Source: Rhyzopertha dominica
Lineage: Eukaryota; Arthropoda; Insecta; Coleoptera; Bostrichidae
DNA: 64,000 bases
Direction: 5' to 3'
Assembly (NCBI GenBank): GCA_025024175.1
Contig: QCXZ01000041.1
Coordinates: 30,375,786-30,439,785, forward strand
The notes below the pieces were generated by a model. The model was given only the letters and a program-made list of their open reading frames with translations, was not told the origin of the DNA and made no database searches. The position numbers and the translations under genes are program-made. This document shows positions 23,675 to 34,499 of the stretch, piece by piece. Numbering within the stretch: position 1 is the first letter of the stretch; every line of letters starts with the position of its first letter.

Positions 23675-25584
23675 CACTAAGAAAGTTTAGTGTACACGTG
23701 CCAAGAATTGCACGGGATTACGGCAAATTACTTGGGATTATATGGAATTACAAATAGTTGTGTGGAATTACGGTAGAAATTTTAAGGAATTACAGTGAGA
23801 GGGCGCTGGTTGTGGAAGTATAGATCAGTGAATAAAGTAAATAGTCATTCTGAATTGATATCTTTGATGTTAACGAATCGATTTTTGCCACGAGTTAAGA
23901 AATGCGTCAATAGTAATGAGTGATCTTTTACGCGAAGATGGATGAGATTCACGTTATTCACTGATAACATATTTGTTAATGCAAGATAATTATATGCATA
24001 CAGAATGTCCCTCTATTGAAGAAAGAGGAAAAAAATCTTATTTCTATTTTTCAGAAAAATTTGGTGTTTACATATTTTGCTTATGCTTAAACCTCAAAAT
24101 CTATCACATTGTGTGTAACTAAGACGTGTCGTACAAAGCCTTTTTCTAAAAACATGGCCAATCTCCTAACTGGGTAGTCCTGGTCAAATTTTAGGCCGAT
24201 TCAACTAAATTTATCTTAATAGTAAAGTTGATATTGTTGGAGATTCAGGATGTCAAATTAGAAAAAGTGAATTTAATATGAAGTTTACAATTTTTCTTTA
24301 CAAAAATTGTTCAAAATTTTATATTAATTCCCTGGCCTACTTTAAAAGTTGTTACTAAAAAACTTGCAGGTTTTGTATGTTTTTATATAAAAAGATATAA
24401 ACAACTTATTTGCAAAATAATGCTCTATAAATTTAACTTCAAGGTCTCAGTGACTCTCTAAAATAGCGCAATTTGTCAGAAGATNCCACTAGAATTACTG
24501 CAAGCATTGAATATGATTCAGTAACAAATAATAAAGTTTTGGGATTTGTTATACCTTTAGAAAATAGAATTCCCAATACTAATGCATATATTGCGATCTG
24601 ATCTGAACCATTCCAGAGTAGAAGGTCGGGTTACATAAGTACAAAAGTGAGAAACAAAATACAGTTTAAATACAGTTGGGAACAAAATTAATAATTGTAT
24701 ATTTTTTTAAACGCTGGAACTGGTCGATTTTCGTTTTAAAATTATCACCTTTTGACAGAAGAAAAATGATGACGTCATCTGTTTTTGAACTATGACATCA
24801 TCAATTTAAATGGCAACCCCTTACTTTTCTAAAAAAATAATACCTTGCATAATTCTTTTATTAGAAAAATAAAAACTGGAGGTTGCTATTTTAAAAAAAT
24901 GGAGATAATGTCGTAATTCAGATGACGTATTCACAAAATTTTTATGTCAAGAGATGGCAATTTTAAAATTAATATCGACTTGTTCGGACGCTGATCGAAA
25001 AAAAAATACCTAACTAAGTTAAGAAGTTTGTTCCGAACTATGTTACTCTTATAAATTTGTTCTTATTTTTCTTTGGCTGTTGTAGGTTATCCTAGCATAA
25101 GATTGTTTGTATTATCCATCAATATTTTGTTATTAAAAAAAATTGCATCTATTTTTATAACATGTTTTACTTATTTTTTTAATAGACTTTATCTTCTTTG
25201 TTTTTATAAATTATATTATTACACCACAACTTAACTGGACTCGAAGCAATGCGAGGGTTGCTATTTATATTTCAGTAATGAGCAATGCTGCTGCTACCTC
25301 AAATCTGACTTTTGCATCATAAAGTTCAATTTTTTCTTGCATAAAAGTGCTTAGACCATTTTGATGTGCGACCGCACTTGTGTACGTTTTCGAAAACTAT
25401 CTTCAAACACACACACACTCACACCTATACACACTAGATGAATTACATAAAGTTTCAGGAATTACTAAGGATTTAGATGTAATTCCTAGGAATTGCAAGA
25501 ATTAGATGGAATTTTGATATAATTCCATTAATTCGGTGGAATTACATGAAATTCCATGTACAGGAATTACATGAATTTTTAGTG
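23675..25584. mobile_element. Non-autonomous CACTA (EnSpm)-like element
   Basis: Begins CACTAAGAAAG at 23675 and ends TTTTTAGTG at 25584, so both termini read CACTAA inwards. The flanking triplets are TAT and TAC (2 of 3 match; CACTA elements make 2-3 bp duplications). Within about 150 bp of each end is a cluster of GGAATTAC or GTAATTCC variants (left 23705-23800, right 25440-25575), consistent with subterminal repeats that bind the transposase in this superfamily. The 1.6-kb interior is AT-rich and non-coding; it holds a GATGACGTCATC palindrome at about 24770 and an (AC)n tract at about 25408. No transposase is seen. Confidence 0.62.
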
Positions 25585-25589
25585 TACAA

Positions 25590-28248
25590 AATTTGGCCCG
25601 TGATATACCTCTCACTTTCTTCTCTATTATATTTGTTTATATCTTATACATAATTATACGGACAAAGCCACTTTTACAAAATGTTCTTTATGCAATACTG
25701 TTTGTTAGTAAATAAGTTCGTTGATTTGGGATGGGGACCGTATAATAATAAGCTGTATTCTCGCCAAAATTTCCGAGCCCTTTAGTCCTTTATCAAGGCT
25801 TAAATAGGAATATCATTACACTTAGATATACATTTGGAAGCAAGTTGATCTGCAACAGTAATTAGAATCGAACAGCCCTCACATCGGTGTGGTATTCTCG
25901 GCAACTGGCTGTTAATAACGATTATTAGTTGATACCTTGAGGAATGTCCCCGTCTTCCTACATTTAGTGAACAGATTCAGTAGCTGGCAGGTTCCTGTCG
26001 TCCCCTAGGTCTTCATAAATTCATAAATTTCAGGTGATTTTCAGCGCACTTGCACGAAACAGTCTTCAGTAATCTGGGAATGCAGGTGCTAACAGTTGTC
26101 AGAAGTGCTAAATTAGTTGTTATTTCTTGCCATCCCAATATTTTGGATCTTTTTTAATATTTAGCCATTGCTAAAAGCCTGATGGTGCTATAATAGATAG
26201 GGAGTGTGCATGCAGCAAATGCAGTGGTGGCAACGTAGCAATGTTTCCCTTGTACTTAAGGCAGATTTTATACCTATGTAGCAAACACATATCAAGTGGT
26301 CGAAGAAGGCACCTTCTTCCCACTGTACGTATACAATGAAGCCAGAAAACGTTCACCAGCATCAGCAACCATTTTCTGAATAACCTTCAGTTTTTTAACG
26401 CTTCGAGGGTGCAAACAAGAGCAGTGTTCTTAGTTTGAGTACCAAAGAATTACAGTTTCTCGCTGCTTGAATTGTAACAACTAAGGAGTTATTCTTTCAC
26501 TTATACAGTTTTAAAGACAATGTATAGGCGGAGCAACTTTGTCCTACCCTCCTTTCAATTTTTCAAGCTTCTTATGGATAGAAGGTAGAAGAACAGATAC
26601 AGTAACAGCAAAAGTAAATACATTTTGACAAAAAAAGAATATGANGTTGNAAAGCCACGTGAAGTACCGTAGATGACACCACGTGCAAATAGCATCACTT
26701 TTGTTACCATATTTAAATTTAAATTAATATATTCCACTAATTTATATTTGTATTTATTATGGAATATCGAAAAACCCAAAATTTAACACCCTGAATGTTT
26801 GTTAGTAAGTATTAACTTTAGAGCAAGATAACTTTATGTAATCGTAACATTTTGACCTAAGGTATCCATATACTGTTGCATTAGTTCCCATTACTTTTGG
26901 ACTACTGAATAGCGTTTGTATTGAATGAATGCTATGAACGAAATTGCTAATATGGAGAATTCGAAAAACATTAATACTTGAAGTTGCATAGTTAGGCGCA
27001 TATAAGTCAAAAACTATTCTACTAGGAGTGATTCTGTACTATTGATGGGACTGTAAGATCAATTAAATGAACGGTACAAACGTTCTCAGTGCTCCTTATT
27101 CATAGCATAGACATTATGAATATCATGTTTTTGCCATGTCTCCTTAATTATTTAATTTGTTAGTTCCTATAACTTGACCGCAAAATACCCAGGGATGTTC
27201 AATTAAAAAACGCATTACCTTAAGGGCGTAATATTTATCTATGTTTGTTCCTTATCCTGAACCTGGCTAGTGATTTAATTAACGAGACACGGCAGTGAAG
27301 CAAATACATAAACCAAAACCTTTCATACACACAAATTCTTGATTAATTGGTATCTACTGCACAAAAAAATGAATCGATTCCGTGGAACTACGCTTACTTT
27401 TTACCCAGATTCCGCGATCTTCCTTTTATTTATTTTCTAGACACGCGTCTTTCAACACTTAAATAATTATCTAAGAGACAGATGTTTTGGGAATACCGTT
27501 ACACCCCCACCATCAAACTTCGTGGATGGCTTTGATCCCCAGTCTTTGCGAATCGAAAACGTATCGGGTTGGGAATTCGCCGACAAAGACATCTTCGGTA
27601 GACAGGTTTTGTCTTTAGGCGAAGTGTAAATTAACATACTTTTAGGCGTTTGAACTAATACAAAGCGCAAGATGCATATGATCATCATTACTGCGCACTT
27701 TTTTGACATAAAGGGCTGGGATCTATAAATCACGATTGATGTTGTCAAAGACCCGCCCTAACTGGGGTTTTAAAACAATCTACTTGCCTACTACCTGATC
27801 GATCCGACAATAGCAAACAACTAACTTTGAGTGAATTCCTATTGTTATATGATACGCTGTAGAAATTTCTGCCACATAAAAATCTCTCTGTACAGAGAAG
27901 CGTGAAGTATGCGAGTTGTTTTCTACGTATATTAAGCAATCGTGTAAGTGCATGCAATTGCAGCGATTTAAAGGTGCACTCAATGATGTGAAACATTTTT
28001 AAACATTTTGATTCATTTAGTAAATAACTTGAAAACAAGCTGACCATAGTGCGGGGAGCTTCCACGAGTGTTTCAACCTAACAGTTATTTTCAAAGAATC
28101 GAAAAGCTAAACAGAATTTAGATGTGAATATTTGTCCATGTACTTTGTGTTTACTGGGTTTGTAAAATTTTGAAATGGAACCATGTGACCTGGGATTGAA
28201 GAGAAGGCATACCTTCTGTTTGCGTATTTGCCAGATATTATTGATTTT
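25590..28248. other. Unassigned DNA
   Basis: Two open frames on the minus strand (27467-27748 and 27745-28065) abut in different frames but show no recognisable domain. Ambiguous bases near 26645-26650. No repeat boundary. Confidence 0.4.
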
Positions 28249-28693
28249 ATATAAACAATGGTTATAAATGTGATTTATTGCGGGTTTGGATCAATAGGCT
28301 GGTTATTTTATAGTCTCTTTATTTGCTAGCCAAATTTTTGGAATGGTTCCTTCTTCAGGGCTTCTAAAATACAATATAACAATACAAACATGAAGTAAAA
28401 TATAAAATTATAAAACTCACCAAATGCGAGAATGTTAATAAAACTACCCACAATTAACAATTGTATTATAAAAATTCATATGGTATATAATAAACGTATA
28501 AATATAAATAAAAATGTGCAATTACATATATACGTATCCTGATACTTTACAATTTAGAACTGCATGAGATGCATTCAAAATGGTATAGCACATTAATCAA
28601 TGGTTTCAAAAGGACTATCTTTTTTGTTCTGATAATAACATTCATTGTTTAACAAATAGAAATTCTAATTTAAATTAAATAAATAATTTTCAA

Positions 28694-29177
28694 TATGCAG
28701 TTATTCCTAATATTTATGGCTTAAGCAATAAAATTATAAATGTTTTAAAAGATAAACATACTAAAATTACTGTTAGAAATGTAATAACTGTGTGCAATCT
28801 GTACACAAAATTAAAAACTAGAACTCCAATACCACTATGTTCAAAAGTAATCTATAAATTAAATTGTAAAAATTGCTCTAAAACATATGTAGGTCAAACT
28901 TCTCAATGGTTTAAGTCAAGAGTTTCTTTACATAAAAGTGGCATAAAGCATGGTTTAACAAGATGTGCTTTAGCAAATAATGTTTAATTTTTCACATAGC
29001 ATTGACTTTGATAACATAAAAATTTTAGCAACAGAATCAGTTTATCAAAAAAGGCTAATAAAAGAAATGATAAATATTAATAAACAGAAAGAATCAATAA
29101 ATATAAAAAGTGATACTCAAAATTTACATAAGTGCAATTTATACATATCTGTTAACGTACCCGAACAAAAAAGATAG
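28694..29177 (+). pseudogene. PLE C-terminal GIY-YIG endonuclease region
   Basis: The frame from 28694 reads IPNIYGLSNKIINVLKDKH, then YKLNCKNCSKTYVGQTSQWF and LHKSGIKHG. YKLxCxxCxxxYVGQT...H is the PLE version of the GIY-YIG nuclease with its CxxC pair. A frameshift at about 28983 moves to a second frame that continues FNFSHSIDFDNIKILATES and ends EQKR with a stop at 29175-29177. That tail (IDFDNIKIL...E...KRLIKEMI) is also typical of the PLE C terminus. One frameshift and loss of the RT make it non-functional. Confidence 0.8.
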
Positions 29178-29480
29178 TCATTTTGAATAAACCATTTAAA
29201 AATGTGTTATACCATTTTGAATGCATCTCATGCAGTTCTAAATTGTAAAGTATCAAGATACGTTTTCCTCGTTTTTTAATTATTTATGTCAAAAATAATT
29301 TTATGACAGCCTGGTATATAATTGCACACTTTTATTTATATTTATACGTTTATTATATACCATATGAATTTTTATATTACAATTGTTAATTGTGGGCAGT
29401 TTTATTAACATTCTCGCATTTGGTGAGTTTTATAATTTTATATTTTGCTTCATTTTTGTATTGTTATATTGTATTTTAAA

Positions 29481-29522
29481 AGCCCTGAAGAAGGAACCAA
29501 ACGGTTCCGAAAGAGAGACTAT
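29481..29522 (+). ncRNA. Hammerhead-like motif in the right PLE arm (degenerate)
   Basis: CUGAAGA (29485-29491), stem II GGAACC-AAAC-GGUUCC, then GAAA (29509-29512). These are the two core boxes and stem II of a hammerhead in the place where PLE terminal repeats carry one. Stem III can be drawn only as two pairs (AG with CU), and I cannot build a stem I directly adjacent to the core, so activity is doubtful. In the left arm the GAAA side has been replaced by other sequence. Confidence 0.42.
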
Positions 29523-29673
29523 AAAATAACCAGCTTATTGATCCAAACCCGCAATAAATCACATTTATAACTAAAGGAATCTGAATTAGAAACATATAAA
29601 CAATGGTTATCTTAGTACAATAGTCAGAAAAGCAAGTTGTGCCTTTATTTGAATTTATACTTGAAACATATTC

Positions 29674-29830
29674 TTAAATACAATTTTTATGAATTTTACT
29701 TGATTGTCCTATATGTACGCATACATCACATGGGATGCATTGTAATTTCCAAACTCCGCTTATTTTTAACGTATCGGTTTTAGGTTTGTTGTTAACGAGA
29801 AAGCATACAAATAACCCTTTTATTCCGAAT
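29674..29830 (-). pseudogene. Older PLE GIY-YIG fragment, minus strand
   Basis: The minus frame reads TDTLKISGVWKLQC, then IPCDVCVHIGQSSKIHKNC and a stop at 29674-29676. SGVWKLxCxxCxxxxIGQS...H is the PLE endonuclease core. The frame is open upstream through about 50 codons. The 28.2-29.6 kb PLE has inserted just downstream of it. Confidence 0.62.
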
Positions 29831-30132
29831 CTGTTCAGCTTGTTTTTGCCGCAAGTACCAACACCTTATTTTCATTACGTTAACATTGTACACCGCATCC
29901 TGTATTTTAGCCTTATGCGGTTTTTTTAAGTAATCAGTCAACAGTTTTCCTGTAATGCCCATTGTTAATAGTTACCAATCTTATTTCAAGGTTTTTTTCC
30001 TTAACTGGTATGTTCATCAGGCTGTCCCCTAAATTTTGAAGTACGGAATGCTTAATTTGTAAGGGTTTGTTTGAGCATGCCGGGGTTATTGTATCTGACT
30101 AGGTCGGCTTGTTTGTAGAAAATTCGAAGTCT

Positions 30133-30502
30133 GTGTTATTTGAGTCTGTGGCATAGACGTAATTATTATGCCTGAGAACTGATTTCCTTGCAGAAATCGT
30201 CGTTGGGAAACGTCTGCAGGCTTTTAAACGCCAACAACATAGTGGGCTGCCGTTCAGATTAGTTCTCCACAGAGACGAGTAGATGATGCCGTATTGCCAC
30301 TAGATGGCATGGTGTCATCCACACTGTAATTCTCGCATTCACATCGCCTACCTTGGTGTAAATAGGGGAAACCAGATCTATGCCGTGTTGTCTGCGTTGG
30401 GACTATAGCTGTGCTGCGGAGGCTTTATAGGCCGAAACAGCTGTCCACAGATTGTTTTAGCGCAGGCGACATGACATAGACGTAATTAATCCGTGTTATT
30501 TG
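30133..30502 (+). mobile_element. Hammerhead-ribozyme element, copy 2 (retrozyme-like, slightly over one unit)
   Basis: A direct repeat GTGTTATTTG (30133-30142 and 30493-30502), extended imperfectly on both sides, flanks a 350-bp insert. The insert starts and ends with the same family sequence, CATAGACGTAATTA (about 30152 and 30474), so it holds one full unit of about 321 bp plus a short overlap. The order is: GTAGATGAT-type hairpin block, GCCTACCTTGG block, ribozyme, then GCAGGCGACATGACATAGACG. This is what copying from a circular or tandem RNA would give. No coding capacity. Confidence 0.8.
30409..30450 (+). ncRNA. Type I hammerhead ribozyme, one core change
   Basis: Reads CUGUG, CUGCGGA (30414-30420), stem II GGCU-UUAUA-GGCC (closed by a G-U pair), GAAA (30434-30437), CAGCUGUC and CACAG. 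Stem I (CUGUG with CACAG) and the GUC triplet are intact, with cleavage predicted between 30445 and 30446. The A of the CUGA box is replaced by C, a position normally required for catalysis, so this copy is probably inactive. Confidence 0.78.
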
Positions 30503-31525
30503 TTCTGTTCCGACATAGATAAATGCTCCATCCTTTCGTTTTTGCAACGTAAATTATATATTTTGGGTAAAAAACGGTGAAGCAAAGTACAATCAATCAA
30601 CTTGTTACCAAGCTATATTGTTGACAGTTACTAAATAATTGCCTGTAGTAAGCATTTAGTATCGGCGATAGTTATGTGAATGCCTACTGCGTCCCATAAA
30701 AGAGGTTAGCGAAAAAGAACGACCAAGCTCAAAAAGTATCGCAGACCCAAGTAAAAGGATATCCAGAATTCTGATCTATCTCATATTTTTTTAGTAATAT
30801 TTTGCTTTGGCGTTGCCCATTTACTAATATTTTTGCTCCAGCGGATGAACAAGATACTATTCCTTTCATATATATTGGTTTAAAGCGGAAAGAGTTGTGG
30901 GTAATTAATTAATTTGAATGTGAATATTTCACATGTACGGCTTCCTAGTAAATTAAAGTATTAACCATTTTATAATTTTTTGGCGCCATAACAACAAGGG
31001 TGGTGAAAGGGATGGGCGATAACAACGCCGGCCTTACTGTCTTCTTACTGTGGCCTGTATTAACTTGCTTAACCCAGCTATTATATTTCATAATATAATA
31101 ATAATAACAAATGGGTGTTTTCACATTTTTTAAGAAATCATGCCATGTGTATATTTGGAGTAGGTACCCTTGTTACGTCCTAAATATTTCAAACTTTTTC
31201 TAGCACCAGTTTTCGAAAAAAAAAACCGTTCTGAAGTTCAAATATAAAAATTGACCACATAAACGCAGTGTCCCGGGATGGAGACGGTGTGACGTAGTAC
31301 CCTATGTAAACAAAGAATATAGGTTATGTTACCTAAGTGCCTTTGCTTGTGCCGAGTGAAACGAATTGTTTTCTTGCTTTTAACCGACTGCTCCTAACAA
31401 CTGTGAGAATGTTTAAGCATGTACAAACCAGAGGCTAACAGCAGATGGTGCTTTGTGCCAGTGTTCAAATTTCAAATACAACAAAATATTTGTAAGTGTA
31501 CCCGGAGACTACGAACGCAAACGGA
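30503..31525. other. Unassigned DNA
   Basis: An (AAT)n-like patch lies near 31085. No domain or repeat boundary is recognised. Confidence 0.4.
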
Positions 31526-31529
31526 GATG

Positions 31530-32002
31530 GTTTAAAGCAGCCGGAAGGGGTATGACCAAGACAAAATCTACATTTTACTGTTGAGACTTAGAGTAACTGC
31601 ATAATTTTTTGCACGAACTTTGTGTTCCGGGCATATCTTGAACTGCAGTATACATATGGCATATGGGCCCCTCTCGCTTCACCTGAAAATAACATAGCCG
31701 CATCTCCGTGTTGCTCACGATTTGCACTAGAAAAAAGATGCATTTCGTTCAAAATATCAACGATCCATAATGTATTAAATTGCAGATTAAGCTGCTTTAT
31801 TAATTACTTATACTGCTGCTTTAGCGCCTTTGATTTCGGCAGCATTAGAACATGGGTAGTTCTTGATAAATTCGGTGACTATAAACATATCTACAGCCGG
31901 CAAATTGTTCGAAGACGCTTTAACAAAGTATTCCGACGACATATTGTTGAGTTCATAAAAAAAAACAAACGAGAACACTCTCAAACATAACCAATAACAC
32001 AA
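31530..32002 (-). pseudogene. Relic resembling the N-terminal part of repetitive YqaJ/SWIM-type arthropod ORFs
   Basis: The minus strand opens with a 64-codon frame containing SSNNLPAVDMFIVTEFIKN and NAAEIKGAKA, then after frameshifts REQHGDAAM and CPEHKVRAKNYAVTLSLN. I know this succession (LPxVDxFMVxEF, ExxGxKA, SYGDAAVG, PEHKVRxKxYxV) from repetitive arthropod proteins that continue into a SWIM-like CxC region and a YqaJ exonuclease; neither of those parts is visible here. The plus-strand frame 31622-31990 is the shadow. Identification is from memory of the pattern only. Confidence 0.42.
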
Positions 32003-32009
32003 ACGAAAT

Positions 32010-33408
32010 ACGGAAAGTAGCGGACGCTATGTTGTTTACATCGGGTGATACGTCACAGCCAGTCCTAGTCAATCTGAGCGTCTCTTAAAACTGCGTTATT
32101 GCCACGTTGCGCACTAAGAAGTTGTTAACAATTTATTTTGGTTAAAAAAAATTTTTGAAGCATTATNGATACAGATACACACTTAATTAATTAAGTACTC
32201 TTTTTTAATGCATAAAAATTTTATATTTTATAACTAGTGTACACACCCAATTATTTGAGGGAAAGTGTAACTCTATTTAATTTCGGCCAATACAGTCGGA
32301 ATGCAGCAATGTGCAATTTAGCTCCTGTATTCATGTTACCATACAGAGCTGGACTGAAAAATGCGGAATCCACAAGCTGAGAACTTGTTTTTCATCTACG
32401 CGTAAATTATTGTATGTTCAGTTTGGAGATTTAAACAAGCTTCAGCGTTTTACAATCTCGTTTATAATTTATACTATACATCAATAAGTGATATTAAAGT
32501 TTGCCTTAACTCGCCCAATTAAAAGCGGCCACACGTGCTAATAAATTAAAGGAATGTCTGCAAAATGATGTCCCGAACTGGAAGCATCAGCAAACAAGAA
32601 ATAAATTATTCCGTTGCTAATGAAGAATTCGCCGCATTCAAGTTATATACATAAAATACATCGCGCTCGTAGCGTACGATTTAATAGCTGGCTGTTATGT
32701 TTTCAATCTAACGTTTTTTTAGGACCGACTACGGGAATAAAGAATACTGTCATTATAAATGCGAATTACAATAGAGTGGAACGTACAAAGGTTTTGTGCT
32801 ATGTGCACGTGAAATGACAATGCTCATGAAACCACCCCTAATCCAACAAGTATAACTTGAAACACACATGCTTAACACAATGCATTTTATAACCGGCACG
32901 CTTCTATACGACCACCAGCAGCCAGCGGTTCCCAAACAGACATGCAGGGTTCACTATTTTGGTGTCGTGTTACGCAAGGGTAATTAATGGTAATGGTAAT
33001 CAAATTCACGTGGTTGTAACGTACAGATACATTCGGAAAATTATGGACTGGGTGTGATGTGCAACGAAAAAAATTTACTTATAATAAGTAGTGATTTCTA
33101 ATAATTGTCGCTAATCTAACTGACAGTTTGGAATTAAACCAATAGAACATGTCTTGTGATTAATATCAGGGACCACCTTTTTAAATTCTCTTATAGTGTC
33201 CGCATTTAAAACATCATACATAGGTGAATTCATGCCCAGGACTAACCTGTTATCAAAAATCTGATTCCAATCAATGGATTTCTTTTTGCAGAGTTGAGAG
33301 TTCCATTATATAATTATTTAACACTATTCAAAACGACAATTTTTGTCAACTTATCTTTTTTTAGAACCAATTTGAGCTAAGATAATGGTAACATCAGTAA
33401 TGGGTGCT
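32010..33408. other. Unassigned DNA
   Basis: One ambiguous base near 32167. Frames at 32614-32817 and 32753-32935 overlap on opposite strands and show no domain. Confidence 0.4.
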
Positions 33409-33968
33409 ATCCCCTATAAAATATGTAAAAGAAAGTTTGTACTGGTGATTCTTATATTTTTTGTTTATTTGCTTCTTTAAACGTTAAAAACTGATCCATT
33501 TTCCTCTATGTGGATTGAATCTTTAATTTATTCTTGTAAAATGACTTCACCAAGTTAAATCCACAATACATATACCGAAATTGGACAATACTAAATGATT
33601 TTTCCAATGTCAGTTGTGCTATTTAAATTTTTTTATTTGAACGCTAATTTTTACGTTGCTGGTTTGAGTGTTTCTCCAGTTTTAGTTAAGATTGCTCGTT
33701 TAGATTTTTAGTTTTATTTTATGATTTTGACTGTCATAATTTTTTTCCTGAAATTTATAATGGTACTGACGATGGCATATTAGCCGAAAGCNCTTTACCT
33801 TAATAAATGTATTGTGGATTTAACTTGGTGAAGTCATTTTACAAGAATTAATTGAAGATTCAATCCACATAGAGAAAAATGGATCAGTTTTTAACGTTTA
33901 AAGAAGCAAATAAACAAAAAATATAAGAATCACCAGTGAAACTTACTTTTACATATTTTATAGGGGAT
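33409..33968. mobile_element. Inverted-repeat element with hammerhead (PLE terminal-repeat pair)
   Basis: The left arm, 33409-33614, and the right arm, about 33766-33968, are reverse complements: ATCCCCTATAAAATATGTAA at the left is mirrored at the right end, and GACTTCACCAAGTTAAATCC at 33542 is mirrored near 33820. The 150-bp centre is AT-rich and non-coding. The right arm carries a hammerhead. The left arm has the same region in decayed form. No target duplication was found. The arrangement equals that of the PLE at 28.2 kb without coding sequence. Confidence 0.65.
33762..33799 (+). ncRNA. Hammerhead ribozyme, PLE type
   Basis: GGUA, CUGACGA (33766-33772), U, stem II GGC-AUAUUA-GCC, GAAA (33786-33789), GCNCUU, UACC. 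The core boxes match consensus. Stem I can form as GGUA with UACC next to the core. Stem III would be A-U and G-C around a very short loop that contains an ambiguous base at 33792, so its size is uncertain. Type I topology. Confidence 0.6.
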
Positions 33969-34495
33969 GGTTTGAGAGGTCTTTTTTAATAAAAGTGCTC
34001 AAACTATTTTTTGTTTTCAGCATTTTTTTTCAATTATTGTGTTTTTTTTACCACAAAACAAGTGTTTGCCAATAGAGACATATTGCTTATTAATATAACT
34101 TGTATACTAACTTGGATTTATACTTTTGTATTTTATGTGGATTGTGCAGGCCGTCGTATTCTGCTATCTAGTATATGATTGTGATATGGTGAGGTGTTGG
34201 CAGCTTACAGTTACCTATGTACACATAGCTAGTTTTGGAATAATACCTACAAACAGTAATTTCATAGTATAAGTGTAATCATTTGCACGCAGAACCACAC
34301 ATTTACGATTGATCAGTGATCGAAAAGATAGATAGGGAAAAAGGAATCTGTTTAGCATTTTTACACTTTAGACTAAAAAAAATGGTTAAAATAGCAACTT
34401 GAGAACAGGCATAGAGTCTGTACAGTAACACAAATCATTACGTTAGAAAGATAGCACGGAATCGAGGAATTTCCAGGTTATGGGTGGAATAGGAT
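33969..34495. other. Unassigned AT-rich DNA
   Basis: Nothing recognisable. Confidence 0.4.
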
Positions 34496-34499
34496 AAGG

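Larger units (their letters stand above)
28249..29610 (+). mobile_element. Penelope-like element with inverted arms and 17-bp target duplication
   Basis: A perfect direct repeat, ATATAAACAATGGTTAT, flanks the insert (28249-28265 and 29594-29610). Inside, arms of about 330-390 bp (28266-28592 and 29203-29593) are inverted copies; both contain the ACCAGC...ATTGATCCAAACCCGC stretch or its complement. Between them is the C-terminal end of a PLE polyprotein on the plus strand. RT is absent, so this copy is defective. It sits inside an older minus-strand PLE remnant whose endonuclease is at 29.7 kb. Confidence 0.8.

Noticed and set aside
31622..31990. 122-codon plus-strand frame
   Set aside because: Antisense to the more recognisable minus-strand relic; no domain of its own.
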